Of a stretch of 64,000 bases of DNA, positions 9,086 through 23,085 are shown in pieces. How positions within the stretch are numbered: position 1 is the stretch's first letter; each line of letters starts with the position of its first letter. This DNA is from Pedococcus sp031456495 (GTDB taxonomy: Bacteria; Actinomycetota; Actinomycetes; Actinomycetales; Dermatophilaceae): contig NZ_JAVDUW010000002.1 in the NCBI RefSeq assembly GCF_031456495.1, positions 1 to 64,000 of the forward strand, written 5' to 3'. The position numbers were made by a program, and so were the translations under genes. Under the pieces are notes generated by a model, which was not told the DNA's origin, did not search any database, and was given only the letters and a program-made list of their open reading frames with translations.

Positions 9086-10636
9086 ATGACCCAGATCCAG
9101 CCAGCGCCGCTCACCGAGTCCGCCGCCGCCGATGCCGGCTTCGCGACCCACCACGGCCCCCACGACCACGGAGCGGGGACGGGGCTGATCAAGCCCTCGT
9201 ACGACCCGCGCCTGGCCAACGAGGACCTCGCACCCCTCCGGGACCAGAACTGGTCCTGGTACAACATCTTCGCCTTCTGGATGTCCGACGTGCACAGCGT
9301 CGGCGGGTACATCACCGCCGGCAGCCTGTTCGCCCTCGGCCTCACGAGCTGGCAGGTCTTCATCTGCCTGATCGTCGGCATCACCATCGTCCTCGGCTTC
9401 TGCAACCTCGTGGCCAAGCCCAGCCAGCGCACCGGCGTCCCCTACCCGGTCATCTGCCGCTCGGTCTTCGGGGTCCTCGGAGCCAACATCCCCGCCATCA
9501 TCCGTGGCCTGATCGCCGTCGCCTGGTACGGCATCCAGACCTACCTCGCGTCGGCGTCGCTCGACATCCTCCTCGTGCGGATCTGGCCCGGCCTCGAGCC
9601 GTACTCCAACGTCGCCCAGCACGGCTTCCTCGGCCTCTCGACGCTCGGCTACGTCACGTTCGCGATCCTGTGGGTCGCCCAGGCCGCGGTCTTCTGGACC
9701 GGCATGGACACCATCCGCCGCTTCATCGACTTCGCCGGCCCGGCCGTCTACGTCGTGATGATCGCGCTGTGCGTCTACCTGCTGTCCAAGGCGGGCTGGA
9801 GCGTCGACCTCAACCTGTCCAACCACACCCTCTCGGGCACCCAGATGTTCACGACGATGCTCGCCGCGACCGCCCTGGTGGTGTCGTACTTCTCCGGCCC
9901 GATGCTCAACTTCGGTGACTTCTCCCGCTACGGCCGCACGTTCAAGGCGGTCAAGCAGGGCAACTTCTGGGGCCTGCCGGTCAACTTCGTCTTCTTCTCG
10001 CTGCTGACCGTCCTCACCGCCGCCGCGACCCTGCCGGTCTACGGCAAGCTCATCACCGACCCGGTCGAGACCGTGGGCCACATCGACAACACCTACGCCC
10101 TCGTCCTGGCCGCACTGACCTTCACGACCGCCACCATCGGCATCAACATCGTCGCCAACTTCGTCAGCCCCGCGTTCGACTTCTCCAACGTCGCGCCGCA
10201 GAAGATCAGCTGGCGGATGGGCGGCATGATCGCGGCCGTCGGGTCGGTGCTGCTGACCCCGTGGAACCTCTACAACAGCCCGGAGACGATCCACTACACG
10301 CTGGACACGCTCGGTGCCTTCATCGGCCCGCTGTTCGGGGTCCTCATCGCCCACTACTACGCCGTGCACAAGCAGCGGGTCTGCATCGACGACCTGTTCA
10401 CGCTCGACCCGTCCGGCGCCTACCACTACAAGCGCGGCTACAACCCGCCGGCGATCATCGCGACGGCACTCGCGGCCCTGTGCGCCCTGGCGGTGGTGTT
10501 CGTCCCCGGTGCCAAGGTCCTCGACGACTACAGCTGGTTCATCGGGTGCGGCGTCGGCTTCGTCGCCTACGCCCTGCTCGCTCCCCGGATGGGCGTCTCG
10601 GACCGCGTCCTCGACTCGAAGAAGTGCGTCAAGTGA
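9086..10636 (+). CDS. NCS1-family permease, probable allantoin/nucleobase transporter
   Basis: A 516-residue integral membrane protein of the nucleobase:cation symporter-1 family (PucI/Fur-type). About 12 hydrophobic segments are visible. The first helices contain WSWYNIFAFWMSDVHSVGGY, a family signature region, and later VAWYGIQTYLASASLDILL and SYFSGPMLNFGDFSRY. It should import allantoin, uracil or a related base with sodium or protons. RBS GGGAGG precedes the ATG. A hydantoin/allantoin racemase gene overlaps its stop, and the permease lies in the allantoin block, so allantoin is the best guess. Substrate cannot be read with certainty from sequence. Confidence 0.88.
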   Translation: MTQIQPAPLTESAAADAGFATHHGPHDHGAGTGLIKPSYDPRLANEDLAPLRDQNWSWYNIFAFWMSDVHSVGGYITAGSLFALGLTSWQVFICLIVGITIVLGFCNLVAKPSQRTGVPYPVICRSVFGVLGANIPAIIRGLIAVAWYGIQTYLASASLDILLVRIWPGLEPYSNVAQHGFLGLSTLGYVTFAILWVAQAAVFWTGMDTIRRFIDFAGPAVYVVMIALCVYLLSKAGWSVDLNLSNHTLSGTQMFTTMLAATALVVSYFSGPMLNFGDFSRYGRTFKAVKQGNFWGLPVNFVFFSLLTVLTAAATLPVYGKLITDPVETVGHIDNTYALVLAALTFTTATIGINIVANFVSPAFDFSNVAPQKISWRMGGMIAAVGSVLLTPWNLYNSPETIHYTLDTLGAFIGPLFGVLIAHYYAVHKQRVCIDDLFTLDPSGAYHYKRGYNPPAIIATALAALCALAVVFVPGAKVLDDYSWFIGCGVGFVAYALLAPRMGVSDRVLDSKKCVK

Positions 10637-11367
10637 CCATCCGGATCAGCGTGGTCAACCCCAACACCACGCAGTCGATGACCGCCCTGATCGAGGCGGA
10701 GGCCCGCAGGGTCGCCGCCCCGGACACGGTGGTGACGGGCCGGACGCCGGCGATGGGACCGGCATCCATCGAGAGCCACTACGACGAGGCGCTCGCGGTG
10801 CCCGGCCTCCTCCAGGTCGTCCGCGAGGACACCGAGGCCGACGCGTTCGTCCTGGCCTGCTTCGGGGACCCCGGTCTGGACGCTGCCCGCGAGGCGGCGT
10901 CCAGGCCGGTCATCGGGATCGCCGAGGCGGCGATGAAGACCGCGTCGCTGCTCGGCCGCTCGTTCAGCGTCGTGACGACGCTGAGCCGCACCGTCGGCCG
11001 GGCGTGGGACCTCGCACGGGTCTACGGCCTGGAGCGCCAGTGCGCCGGGGTGCACGCCTGCGACATCCCCGTCCTCGAGCTCGAGGAGGACCGCGACCGG
11101 ACGTATGCCGTGATCCTCTCGTTCGCGAAGACGGCGATGGCCCAGGACGGCAGCGACGCGGTGGTCCTCGGGTGCGCGGGGATGGCCGGCCTGCCCGAGC
11201 TGCTCAGCGCGGAGCTCGGCGTCCCCGTCGTGGACGGGGTGGCCGCCGCCACGGTGATGGCCGAGGGGATCGTGCGGCTCGGGCTCCAGCCGTCGACGCA
11301 CGGCGAGCTCGCGCCCCCGCCGCCCAAGGCCTACACCGGCATCCTCGCGGGGTTCGGCCGCGGCTGA
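10633..11367 (+). CDS. Asp/Glu/hydantoin racemase family, probable allantoin racemase
   Basis: A 244-residue two-domain racemase. The N-terminus ISVVNPNTTQSMTALI is typical of hydantoin and allantoin racemases. Two catalytic cysteines are visible, in LACFGDPGLDAA and VVLGCAGMAGLPE, one per half. The enzyme would interconvert enantiomers of allantoin so that stereospecific enzymes can use the mixture formed chemically. The GTG overlaps the permease stop (GTGA). A strong terminator follows at 11401-11439. Confidence 0.85.
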   Translation: MTIRISVVNPNTTQSMTALIEAEARRVAAPDTVVTGRTPAMGPASIESHYDEALAVPGLLQVVREDTEADAFVLACFGDPGLDAAREAASRPVIGIAEAAMKTASLLGRSFSVVTTLSRTVGRAWDLARVYGLERQCAGVHACDIPVLELEEDRDRTYAVILSFAKTAMAQDGSDAVVLGCAGMAGLPELLSAELGVPVVDGVAAATVMAEGIVRLGLQPSTHGELAPPPPKAYTGILAGFGRG

Positions 11368-11400
11368 GGCCCGGGAGCACAGGCCCCCGCCACCCAGCGT

Positions 11401-11439
11401 CCCCGGACCGCCCCTGCCGGCAGCACGGGCGGTCCGGGG
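11401..11439. terminator. Strong stem-loop terminator after the racemase gene
   Basis: CCCCGGACCGCCC and GGGCGGTCCGGGG form a perfect 13-bp stem with a 13-nt loop, 34 bp after the racemase stop. No U tract follows, as is common in high-GC actinobacteria. Confidence 0.65.
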
Positions 11440-11454
11440 TCACCCTGTGGGTGC

Positions 11455-11501
11455 GGTTTCGGGAGCGGGATTCCACCTGGTGAAATCCCGCTCCCGAAAC
11501 C
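11455..11501. repeat. 47-bp near-perfect palindrome upstream of xdhA
   Basis: Two 23-nt arms around a single T pair with only one mismatch. The centre, TTCCACCTGGTGAAA at 11471-11485, has the same 5-5-5 layout as the IclR-type operators at 231 and 19560, although the arms are degenerate. It lies directly upstream of the xdh promoter. It could be an operator, a second terminator or both. Confidence 0.5.
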
Positions 11502-11502
11502 C

Positions 11503-11532
11503 TTGATTCAACAGTTTGTTGAGAGCTACCGT
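11503..11532 (+). promoter_or_regulatory. Promoter of xdhABC-guaD with embedded operator
   Basis: TTGATT (11503-11508) and TACCGT (11527-11532) are 18 bp apart. The spacer holds a perfect 15-bp inverted repeat, TCAACAGTTTGTTGA, at 11508-11522. An operator between -35 and -10 is the classic layout for repression. The leader to the xdhA start is about 120 nt. The repressor is unknown; its half-site TCAACA differs from the TTCC palindromes of the glyoxylate genes, so xdh-guaD may have its own regulator. Confidence 0.6.
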
Positions 11533-11659
11533 CGTCGGAACCTCGGCGGCCGTTGTTCTGCATGGATAACCGACGGCCCGCCTCACGCACCGAACCATGC
11601 ACCTGCCCGGACGGGCTGGTGGATGATGGACCCCGACGACGGGGCGACGGGAGCGCGCG

Positions 11660-13182
11660 ATGGCTGCGAACGACGGACACGGCGGCGGACACCAGGTCAC
11701 GGTCAACGGGACGACCTGCTCGCTGCAGGGCACCGACCCGGCGACGAACGCCCTGGACTGGCTGCGCGGCCAAGGCCTGACCGGCGCCAAGGAGGGCTGC
11801 GCCGAGGGCGAGTGCGGCGCCTGCTCGGTGATGGTCGCCCGCCCCGACGGCGACGGGGGCACCCGGTGGACCGCGGTCAACGCCTGCCTCGTCCCGGCGG
11901 CCGCCCTCGACGGCCAGGAGGTCGTCACCTCCGAGGGCCTCGGGACGCCCGACGCGCTCCACCCCGTGCAGCGGGAGATGGCGGTGCGTGGCGGGTCGCA
12001 GTGCGGCTACTGCACCCCGGGCTTCATCTGCAGCATGGCGGCCGAGTTCTACCGCCCGGACCGGGCGCCGGTGGCCGCGGGCTCGGCTGCGGCCGGGACC
12101 GAGGGCAACGGCCACCGCCCTGGGGGCGGCTCGGGTCAGCACGGCGCCGACCACGAGTGCGGGCCGAACGGGTTCGACCTGCACGCCCTGTCGGGCAACC
12201 TGTGCCGCTGCACCGGGTACCGGCCGATCCGCGACGCGGCCTACGCGCTCGGCAGCCCCGAGGCGGACGACCCCTTCGCCGCCCGGGTTCGCGAGCCCGC
12301 TCCCGCTGCGGCGTCCACCCGGCTGAGCGGCCCGAGCGGCACGTACGCCCGCCCGGCCGACCTCGCCGAGGCGCTGGGCCTGCTCGCCGAGCACCCGGAC
12401 GCCGTCCTCGTGGCCGGCTCGACCGACTGGGGCGTGGAGACGAACGTCCGCGGCTCGCGGGCGGAGTTCGCGATCGGCATCGACCGGCTCCCCGAGCTGC
12501 GGACCCTCGACGTCGGCGACGACGTCATCGAGGTCGGCGCTGCCCTGAGCCTGTCCGAGGTCGAGCGCGGCCTGGCCGGACGCGTGCCCCTGCTGGACCA
12601 GCTCTTCCCGCAGTTCGCCTCGCGGCTCATCCGCAACGGCGCCACCCTCGGTGGCAACCTGGGCACCGGGTCCCCGATCGGCGACACCCCTCCTGCCCTG
12701 CTGGCCCTCGAGGCCGAGCTCGTGCTCGCCTCCGCCGGTGGGGAGCGGGTCGTCGCCCTCGCGGACTACTTCACCGGGTACCGCCAGACCCTCCGCGAGC
12801 CCGGCGAGCTGATCCGGGCGGTGCGGATCCCGTTGCCGCTCAGCGGTGTCACCGCCTTCCACAAGATCGCCAAGCGCCGCTTCGACGACATCTCCAGCGT
12901 CGCCGTCGGGTTCGCCCTCGACGTCGTCGACGGCCACGTGGCCAAGGCCCGTATCGGCCTGGGCGGCGTGGCCGCGACGCCCATCCGCGGGCTCGCCACC
13001 GAGGCCGCGCTCGAGGGCCGGCCGTGGACGCGGGAGACCGCGCGCGCCGCCGCGGCGGTGATGCGCACCGAGGGGACACCGATGGACGACCACCGCGCCA
13101 GCGCGGCATACCGGGCGGCGACGCTCGGCACCGCCCTGCTGAAGCTGCACGCCGACACCGCGACCCCGCAGGAGGTGGGGGC

Positions 13183-13186
<4 letters not shown>
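11660..13186 (+). CDS. xdhA: Xanthine dehydrogenase, fused [2Fe-2S]/FAD subunit
   Basis: A 508-residue small subunit. Residues about 10-190 carry two [2Fe-2S] clusters: EGCAEGECGACSVM with NACL, then GGSQCGYCTPGFICSMAAE with LSGNLCRCTGYRPI. A linker of about 40 residues rich in Gly and His separates the last two motifs, longer than usual. Residues about 220-500 are the FAD domain (VLVAGSTDWGVETN, LGGNLGTGSPIGDTPPALL). It passes electrons from hypoxanthine/xanthine oxidation to NAD+. First gene of the xdhABC-guaD operon; its stop overlaps the xdhB ATG. Confidence 0.93.
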
Positions 13187-15627
<2,441 letters not shown>

Positions 15628-15628
15628 G

Positions 15629-16440
<812 letters not shown>

Positions 16441-16444
<4 letters not shown>

Positions 16445-17748
16445 TCATCCGCGCGACCGTCCTCGACACGCCAGCCGACCCCTTCGCCGGGGGCGAGCTC
16501 CGCTCGGAGGAGGACTGCGGCCTGCTCGTCGAGCACGGAGTCATCACGGCGCGCGGGCCGTTCGCGGAAGTCCGCGCCGCCCACCGCGACGAGGAGGTCC
16601 TCGACCTGCGCGAGGGCATGGTGCTGCCGGGGCTCGTCGACACCCACGTGCACTTCCCGCAGGTCCGCGTCATCGGCGGCCTGGGCATGCCCCTGCTCGA
16701 CTGGCTCGACCAGTGCGCCCTGCCGGAGGAGATCCGGATGCGCGAGGTCGACTACGCCCGCGGCGTGGCGCGAGACTTCGTCACCGGCCTGGTCGACGCC
16801 GGCACCACCACAGCCCTCGTCTTCGGCTCGCACTTCGCCTCCGCCGTCGACGTCATGTTCGAGGCCGCGGACCTCTGGGGGCTGCGCGTCGCGACGGGCC
16901 TGGTCACGTCCGACCGCATCCTGCCCGAGCCGCTGCTCACCACCCCCGAGCGGGCGCACGAGGAGGCGTGCGGGCTCGCCGCCCGCTGGCACGGCAAGGG
17001 CCGCCTGCGGTATGCCGTGACGCCGCGCTTCTCCCTGTCCGCCAGCGACGCCCTGCTGGAGTCGTGCGCCGCGACGATGTCCGCGGTCGACGGCGCGCTG
17101 TTCACCTCGCACGTCAACGAGAACCTCCGGGAGATCGAGGAGGTCGGCGCCCTGTTCGACGGGGCGTCCTACGTCGACACCTACGACCGGCACGGCCTGC
17201 TCGGCCGCCGCTCGGTGCTGGCGCACAACGTGCACCCGACCGACGCCGAGCTGGCCACCCTGGCGGCGCGCGACGCCTCGGTCGCCCACTGCCCGACGAG
17301 CAACGCAGCCCTCGGGTCCGGGCTCTTCCCCCTGCGGCGGCACGTCGAGGCCGGGGTGCGGGTGGGCATGGGTTCTGACGTGGGCGCCGGCACCGGCTTC
17401 TCGATGCTCAAGGAGGGTCTGCAGGCGTACTTCATGCAGCGCCTGCTGGCCGACGAGGGCTTGCCGCTCACCTCGGCGCACCTGCTCTGGCTCTGCACCG
17501 CCGCCGGGGCGCGGGCGCTCGGGCTGGGGGACGAGGTCGGCGACCTGTCCGTGGGGAAGCAGTTCGACGCAGTGTGGCTGCTGCCCGAGGCGGGTGACCC
17601 GCTCGCGGTCGGGCTCGGCAACGCCAAGTCGCCACTCGACGCCCTGTCCAAGGTGTTCGCGCTCGGCACGACCTCGGACGTCGGGGGCGTGTGGGTCGGT
17701 GGCGACCAGATCGCCGCGAGCCGCTGGCGGATGCCGCCCCGCCGCTAG
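16441..17748 (+). CDS. guaD: Guanine deaminase
   Basis: A 435-residue amidohydrolase that converts guanine to xanthine, the substrate of the adjacent xanthine dehydrogenase. PGLVDTHVHFPQ carries the first zinc histidines, TSHVNENLREIEEV the next ligand, and VGMGSDVGAGTGFSMLKEG the catalytic aspartate. The tail NAKSPLDALSKVFALGT is typical of bacterial GuaD. GTG start overlaps the xdhC stop. It is the last gene of the operon; an inverted repeat at 17774-17843 follows. Confidence 0.93.
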
Positions 17749-17773
17749 GCGTGGGCCGCCCCACCGCGGCATA

Positions 17774-17843
17774 CGAAGATTGGGCACTTCTTCGGCCTCT
17801 AGGGAAAGGTTCCCGGCCACAGTGAAGAAGTGCCCAATCTTCG
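17774..17843. terminator. Perfect 20-bp inverted repeat between convergent guaD and aceB
   Basis: The arms at 17774-17793 (CGAAGATTGGGCACTTCTTC) and 17824-17843 are exact reverse complements, with a 30-nt loop that itself holds GGGAA-AGG-TTCCC. The arms are clearly more AT-rich than their surroundings. Position between converging genes fits a bidirectional terminator, but the composition suggests an inserted palindromic element. Confidence 0.6.
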
Positions 17844-17881
17844 GGGCCCGGCTTACCCGGGCCCCGACGGCGCGGCTGAGG

Positions 17882-19498
<1,617 letters not shown>

Positions 19499-19559
19499 GC
19501 CAGTCCTCGGGTCTCGATGGGGAGGTGCCACCGTCGAGCACGGCGGCGGGCTACGATTG

Positions 19560-19574
19560 TTCCATGATACGGAA
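19560..19574. promoter_or_regulatory. IclR-type operator between aceB and the IclR gene
   Basis: TTCCATGATACGGAA matches the operator at 231-245 at 12 of 15 positions, including ATACGGAA. On the minus strand it overlaps TATCAT, a possible aceB -10 box, so binding would repress aceB and could also autoregulate the IclR gene 37 bp away. Confidence 0.6.
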
Positions 19575-19610
19575 TCTTCCTTTCACTGGCATCCGTCGCG
19601 GGTCAGATAT

Positions 19611-20426
19611 ATGAGCGCCGCGACGTCCGGTGCCGGGGCCCCGGCCGCCGGTCCCGGCAGTGCCGGTGCGAAGGGGACCGGTGGGGTCCAGTCGCTCGAG
19701 CGTGCCTTCGCGATCCTCGAGACGATGGCCGACGCCGGCGGTGTCATCAGCCTGTCGCAGCTCGCGAACGACGCGCAGCTGCCCCTGCCGACCATCCACC
19801 GGCTCGTGCGCACGCTCGTCGACCTCGGCTACGTCCGGCAGGAGGCGTCGCGCCAGTACTCGCTCGGCCCGCGCCTGATCCGCCTCGGCGACACCACCTC
19901 GCGCATGCTCGGCCGATGGGCGCGGCCGCACATGGAGCGCCTCGCCCACGAGCTGGGCGAGTCGGTCAACCTCGCCATGCTCGACGGCGACCAGATCGTC
20001 TACGTCGGACAGGTGATGGCGTCGCGCAACTCGATGCGCATGTTCACCGAGGTGGGACGCCGGGTGCTGCCCCACTCCACCGGGGTGGGCAAGGCGATCA
20101 TGGCCTCGATGGACCGGGACGAGGTGCTCGCGCTGCTCGACCGCACCGGTATGCCGGCGATGACGAGCCACACGATCACGACGCCGGGCGCGTTTGTCGC
20201 CGAGCTGGACCGCACCCTCGAGCGCGGGTACGCCCTCGACGAGGGGGAGCAGGAGGTCGGCGTGCGCTGCGTGGCCGTGGCCGTGCCCGACGCGCCCCAG
20301 CCGCTCGCCCTGTCGGTGTCCGGTCCGCTGCCGCGGATGACCGACGACTTCGTCGCCGAGGCCGTCGAGCCGCTGCACCAGGCCGCCGAGGCCGTTGCCG
20401 CCCAGATGCGGGGCGCCACCGGCTGA
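19611..20426 (+). CDS. IclR-family regulator of the glyoxylate/allantoin block
   Basis: A 271-residue regulator. After a flexible Ala/Gly-rich N-terminus, residues about 25-85 form the winged helix (VQSLERAFAILETMADAGG; SLSQLANDAQLPLPTIHRLVRTL). Residues about 95-265 are the IclR effector domain (HSTGVGKAIMASM; DEGEQEVGVRCVAVAV). It resembles AllR-type repressors that answer to allantoin or glyoxylate and control gcl, malate synthase and allantoin genes in actinobacteria and E. coli. The ATG has no Shine-Dalgarno, so the transcript may be leaderless or the start misplaced. Two matching operators support control of hyi-gcl and aceB. Confidence 0.85.
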   Translation: MSAATSGAGAPAAGPGSAGAKGTGGVQSLERAFAILETMADAGGVISLSQLANDAQLPLPTIHRLVRTLVDLGYVRQEASRQYSLGPRLIRLGDTTSRMLGRWARPHMERLAHELGESVNLAMLDGDQIVYVGQVMASRNSMRMFTEVGRRVLPHSTGVGKAIMASMDRDEVLALLDRTGMPAMTSHTITTPGAFVAELDRTLERGYALDEGEQEVGVRCVAVAVPDAPQPLALSVSGPLPRMTDDFVAEAVEPLHQAAEAVAAQMRGATG

Positions 20427-20445
20427 CCGGTGCCCCGATGGCGCC

Positions 20446-20511
20446 CCGTGCAACGGGCGCCGTCGGGCACCCCACGGGCCGGCCACGCTCCGTCCAACGG
20501 GCGCCGTCGGG
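20446..20511. repeat. Two 22-bp direct repeats, 44-bp period
   Basis: The 22-mers at 20446-20467 and 20490-20511 differ at one position and share CAACGGGCGCCGTCGGG. They fill the gap between the IclR gene and the GDPD gene and could be tandem regulator sites for the latter. I see no other gene-like content in this gap. Confidence 0.55.
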
Positions 20512-20580
20512 TCCGTGAACTTCGCGTGCGAAGGGGACGTCGCCGCCCGGGGCGGTCCCGTCCCGGGGCACGCTGGGCCC

Positions 20581-21426
20581 ATGGCATACGGCGCAGGGTC
20601 CCTGCCGCTCGCGGTCGCGCACCGGGGTGGGGCGGGCCTCGCACCCGAGAACACGATGGCGGCGTTCGCGCGGGCGGCGGCCCTGGGCTTCCGCTACCTC
20701 GAGACCGACGTCCGGCTCACTGCGGACGGCGAGCTGCTCTGCTTCCACGACGCGACGCTGGACCGCGTCACGGGCCTGCGCGGACCGGTCCGGCGGCACA
20801 CCCTGGCCCAGGTGCGGGCCACCCCGGTCGACGGGCGCGAGCCGGTGGTGACCCTGGGTGAGGCGCTGGCGGCCCTGCCGGACGCGAACTTCACCGTCGA
20901 CCTCAAGGACCGCGCCGCCATCGCCCCGCTCGCGAAACTGTTGCAGGACAAGGACGTCCGTGACCGCGTCTGCGTGGCGGGTGCGTGGGACGAGTGGCTG
21001 GACGAGCTGCGCGCCCGCGTGCCGGGGGTGCACACGGCACTGGGCTGGCGGTCGCTCACCGCGCTGGTCACCTCGACCCGTGCGCGTATGCCGTGTGCCC
21101 GGCGGTTCGCCACGGCCGAGTTCGCCCACGTGCCGCTGCGGCTGGGACGGGTGCCGGTGTTCGCGGAGCGGCTGGTCGACGGTGCGCACCGCATCGGTGT
21201 GCGGGTCGTCGTGTGGACGGTCGACGACCCGGTGGTGATGTCGCGCCTGCTCGACGCGGGCGTCGACGGCGTCATCACCGACCGGCCGGACGTCCTGCGC
21301 GAGGTGCTGGTGGCCCGCGGCGCGTGGACGCCGATGCCGGGTCCTGCGCCCACGACCGACGGTTCGCGGGCGATGGGGCCCGGGCCGGCGGGTTCGCGCG
21401 CTGACCGGGACCTGTCCGGGGCTTGA
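20581..21426 (+). CDS. Glycerophosphodiester phosphodiesterase
   Basis: A 281-residue GDPD-family enzyme. VAHRGGAGLAPENTMAAF holds the first catalytic histidine and the PENT motif, LETDVRLTADGELLCFHDAT the metal-binding E-x-D and second histidine, and VVVWTVDDPVVMSRLLDAGV plus GVITDRPDVL close the barrel. It releases glycerol-3-phosphate from glycerophosphodiesters. No signal peptide, so probably cytoplasmic. A C-terminal tail of about 30 residues is Pro/Gly-rich. It appears monocistronic, preceded by direct repeats. Confidence 0.9.
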   Translation: MAYGAGSLPLAVAHRGGAGLAPENTMAAFARAAALGFRYLETDVRLTADGELLCFHDATLDRVTGLRGPVRRHTLAQVRATPVDGREPVVTLGEALAALPDANFTVDLKDRAAIAPLAKLLQDKDVRDRVCVAGAWDEWLDELRARVPGVHTALGWRSLTALVTSTRARMPCARRFATAEFAHVPLRLGRVPVFAERLVDGAHRIGVRVVVWTVDDPVVMSRLLDAGVDGVITDRPDVLREVLVARGAWTPMPGPAPTTDGSRAMGPGPAGSRADRDLSGA

Positions 21427-21494
21427 CCCGCAGCAGAACAAGCGCCGGATACGGTCCCTGCAGGGCTCGGGGGAGCCCGGGACGAGGGGGCGTC

Positions 21495-22199
21495 ATGGAG
21501 CCAGCCGTGCCCGTGGAGGACACGACGGCGGAGCTGGTGAAGCTGGTGGCACGGTGGAGTGCCCTGTTCGTGCGGTCGGTCGAGCTGAGCGCCGCTGCCG
21601 GTCGAGGACGGGCGCCGGACGGGGTGTGGCTGCTGGGTGAGGGCAACGTGCAGATCCGCGAGCGGCTGGCGCACGTGGAGGCGCGCTGTCGCCGGTCGGT
21701 GCGTGCCCTCCAGCCGGGAGGGCCGTTCGACCCGACCGACGACGAGCCGGAGCGCGACGCGCTGTCCCGGCGCCGCGGCATACGGATGGAGATGGTGGCC
21801 CCGGAGCGTGCCGGCGTCGTCAATCCCTACCTGCGCACCGTCAACCCGCATGCCCGCTGCGGGCCCGTGCTGGGCCCGGCGATCCTGGTCGACGACGTGT
21901 GCGCCGTGCTGCCCGGGGTGCCGACCAGGCAGGGCGGGAACACGGCGTGGGTCTTCACGCGGCCGGAGGTCGTCGCGGACGTGGTGGCGCTGTGGCGCAC
22001 CACCGCCCAGCTGTCGCGACCCGCGACGGAGACGGCCTGGCCGCGGCTGACGACGCGACAGTTCACCATCGCCAGGGAGCGCGCCCTCGGACGCACCCAT
22101 GCCGCGATCGCCCGGGCGGTGGGCATCTCCGAACGCACGGTCTCGCACGAGCTGGCCGAGGTCGACCGCCGCGTGCGCACCCTCGTGCCGGCCGGCTGA
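21495..22199 (+). CDS. Predicted DNA-binding regulator with C-terminal LuxR/sigma-like HTH
   Basis: A 234-residue protein of unknown family. The first 165 residues have no recognised motif and include WLLGEGNVQIRERLAHVEAR, which looks helical. The C-terminal 50 residues read LTTRQFTIARERALGRTHAA followed by IARAVGISERTVSHELAEVDR, a good LuxR-type helix-turn-helix. The overall layout resembles actinobacterial regulators that pair a TrmB/phospholipase-like N-terminus with a LuxR HTH. TTGACC at 21423-21428 upstream could be its -35. ATG at 21495 behind GAGGGGG is the chosen start. Confidence 0.6.
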   Translation: MEPAVPVEDTTAELVKLVARWSALFVRSVELSAAAGRGRAPDGVWLLGEGNVQIRERLAHVEARCRRSVRALQPGGPFDPTDDEPERDALSRRRGIRMEMVAPERAGVVNPYLRTVNPHARCGPVLGPAILVDDVCAVLPGVPTRQGGNTAWVFTRPEVVADVVALWRTTAQLSRPATETAWPRLTTRQFTIARERALGRTHAAIARAVGISERTVSHELAEVDRRVRTLVPAG

Positions 22200-22244
22200 G
22201 CACCGCGCTCCCGCCGGCGACCACGGCGAGGTCACCTGCAGACG

Positions 22245-22283
22245 GCGGTGCACCACCCGGCCGGTCGCCGGGTGGTGCACCGC
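22245..22283. terminator. Bidirectional stem-loop between convergent genes
   Basis: GCGGTGCACCACCCGG and CCGGGTGGTGCACCGC form a perfect 16-bp stem with a 7-nt loop, midway between the stop codons of the HTH gene and the M23-like gene. Confidence 0.7.
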
Positions 22284-22305
22284 GTCGGGTTGCCCGAGGT
22301 GAACC

Positions 22306-22932
22306 TCAGCAGCCCTTGTAGCCGACGTTGCGCACGGTGATCTCCTTGCCGCAGAACACGGGCCGCACGGCATACCGGGTGCCGTTGACGATCTTGTGGA
22401 TCGCGACGTGCAGGTGGCAGGACCCGGTGCCGGTGTTGCTGCTGTAGCCGGCGGGCTTGAGGGTCCCGACCGTCTGGCCGACGCCGTACTGGAGGTTCTT
22501 CATGTGCGTCAGCTTCTGCTCGTACAGGGCGCCGTTGATGGTCTTGCGCAGGTACATGCTCCCCGTGCCGGTCGAGATGGCATAGACGGTCATGTTGTCC
22601 CAGCTGGCGTAGATCGGCTGCCCGCAGGCGCTGAGGCCGCCGGTCGGCGTCATGTCGAGCGCGTAGTTGTCCGCGAGGTGGTCGCCGTTGTAGTAGTCGA
22701 CGTGGGTGGGGGCGGTGTTGTAGCCGTAGCCCGTCAGGGCCCACGACTGGGAGTACAGCCAGGGCGACGCGCCGGACGGAGCCAGCTCGTTGAGCGTGTG
22801 GGCCTGGGCCGGGCTGCCCACCAGGGCGGTGATGAAGGCGGCGACCAGGGCCACGGCGGTGGCAAGGACGGCGGCGCGGGTGCGGCCGCGCCGGGCGGGA
22901 GTCGGGGTGGTGTGCTCGATGGCGGTGTGCAC
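22306..22932 (-). CDS. Secreted M23-family peptidase-like protein
   Basis: A 208-residue protein with an N-terminal signal sequence: RRGRTRAAVLATAVALVAAF followed by the likely cleavage region GSPAQA|HT. The mature part has the lysostaphin/LasA (M23) layout: histidine and aspartate in GDHLADNYALDM, then the HxH of GSCHLHVAIHK. It may cut peptidoglycan or another Gly-rich peptide. Three or four cysteines in the mature part suggest disulfides. The GTG at 22932 behind AGGAGG is preferred to the upstream ATG at 22989, which lacks a ribosome site and would place charged residues before the signal. Confidence 0.75.
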   Translation of the reverse strand: MHTAIEHTTPTPARRGRTRAAVLATAVALVAAFITALVGSPAQAHTLNELAPSGASPWLYSQSWALTGYGYNTAPTHVDYYNGDHLADNYALDMTPTGGLSACGQPIYASWDNMTVYAISTGTGSMYLRKTINGALYEQKLTHMKNLQYGVGQTVGTLKPAGYSSNTGTGSCHLHVAIHKIVNGTRYAVRPVFCGKEITVRNVGYKGC

Positions 22933-23085
22933 GGATCCTCCTGTGGATGGTTCGGACGCGAGCCGGAGCGGCTGCGCGACCGATCCCATCGCGGCGGCTG
23001 ATCCGTCGGACAGGTCCGGTGCCGGAACCCGTCACCGTCCTTGGCGCGCCTGGAGGTGCCGTGGTAGGGACCGGGCCCGACACGG

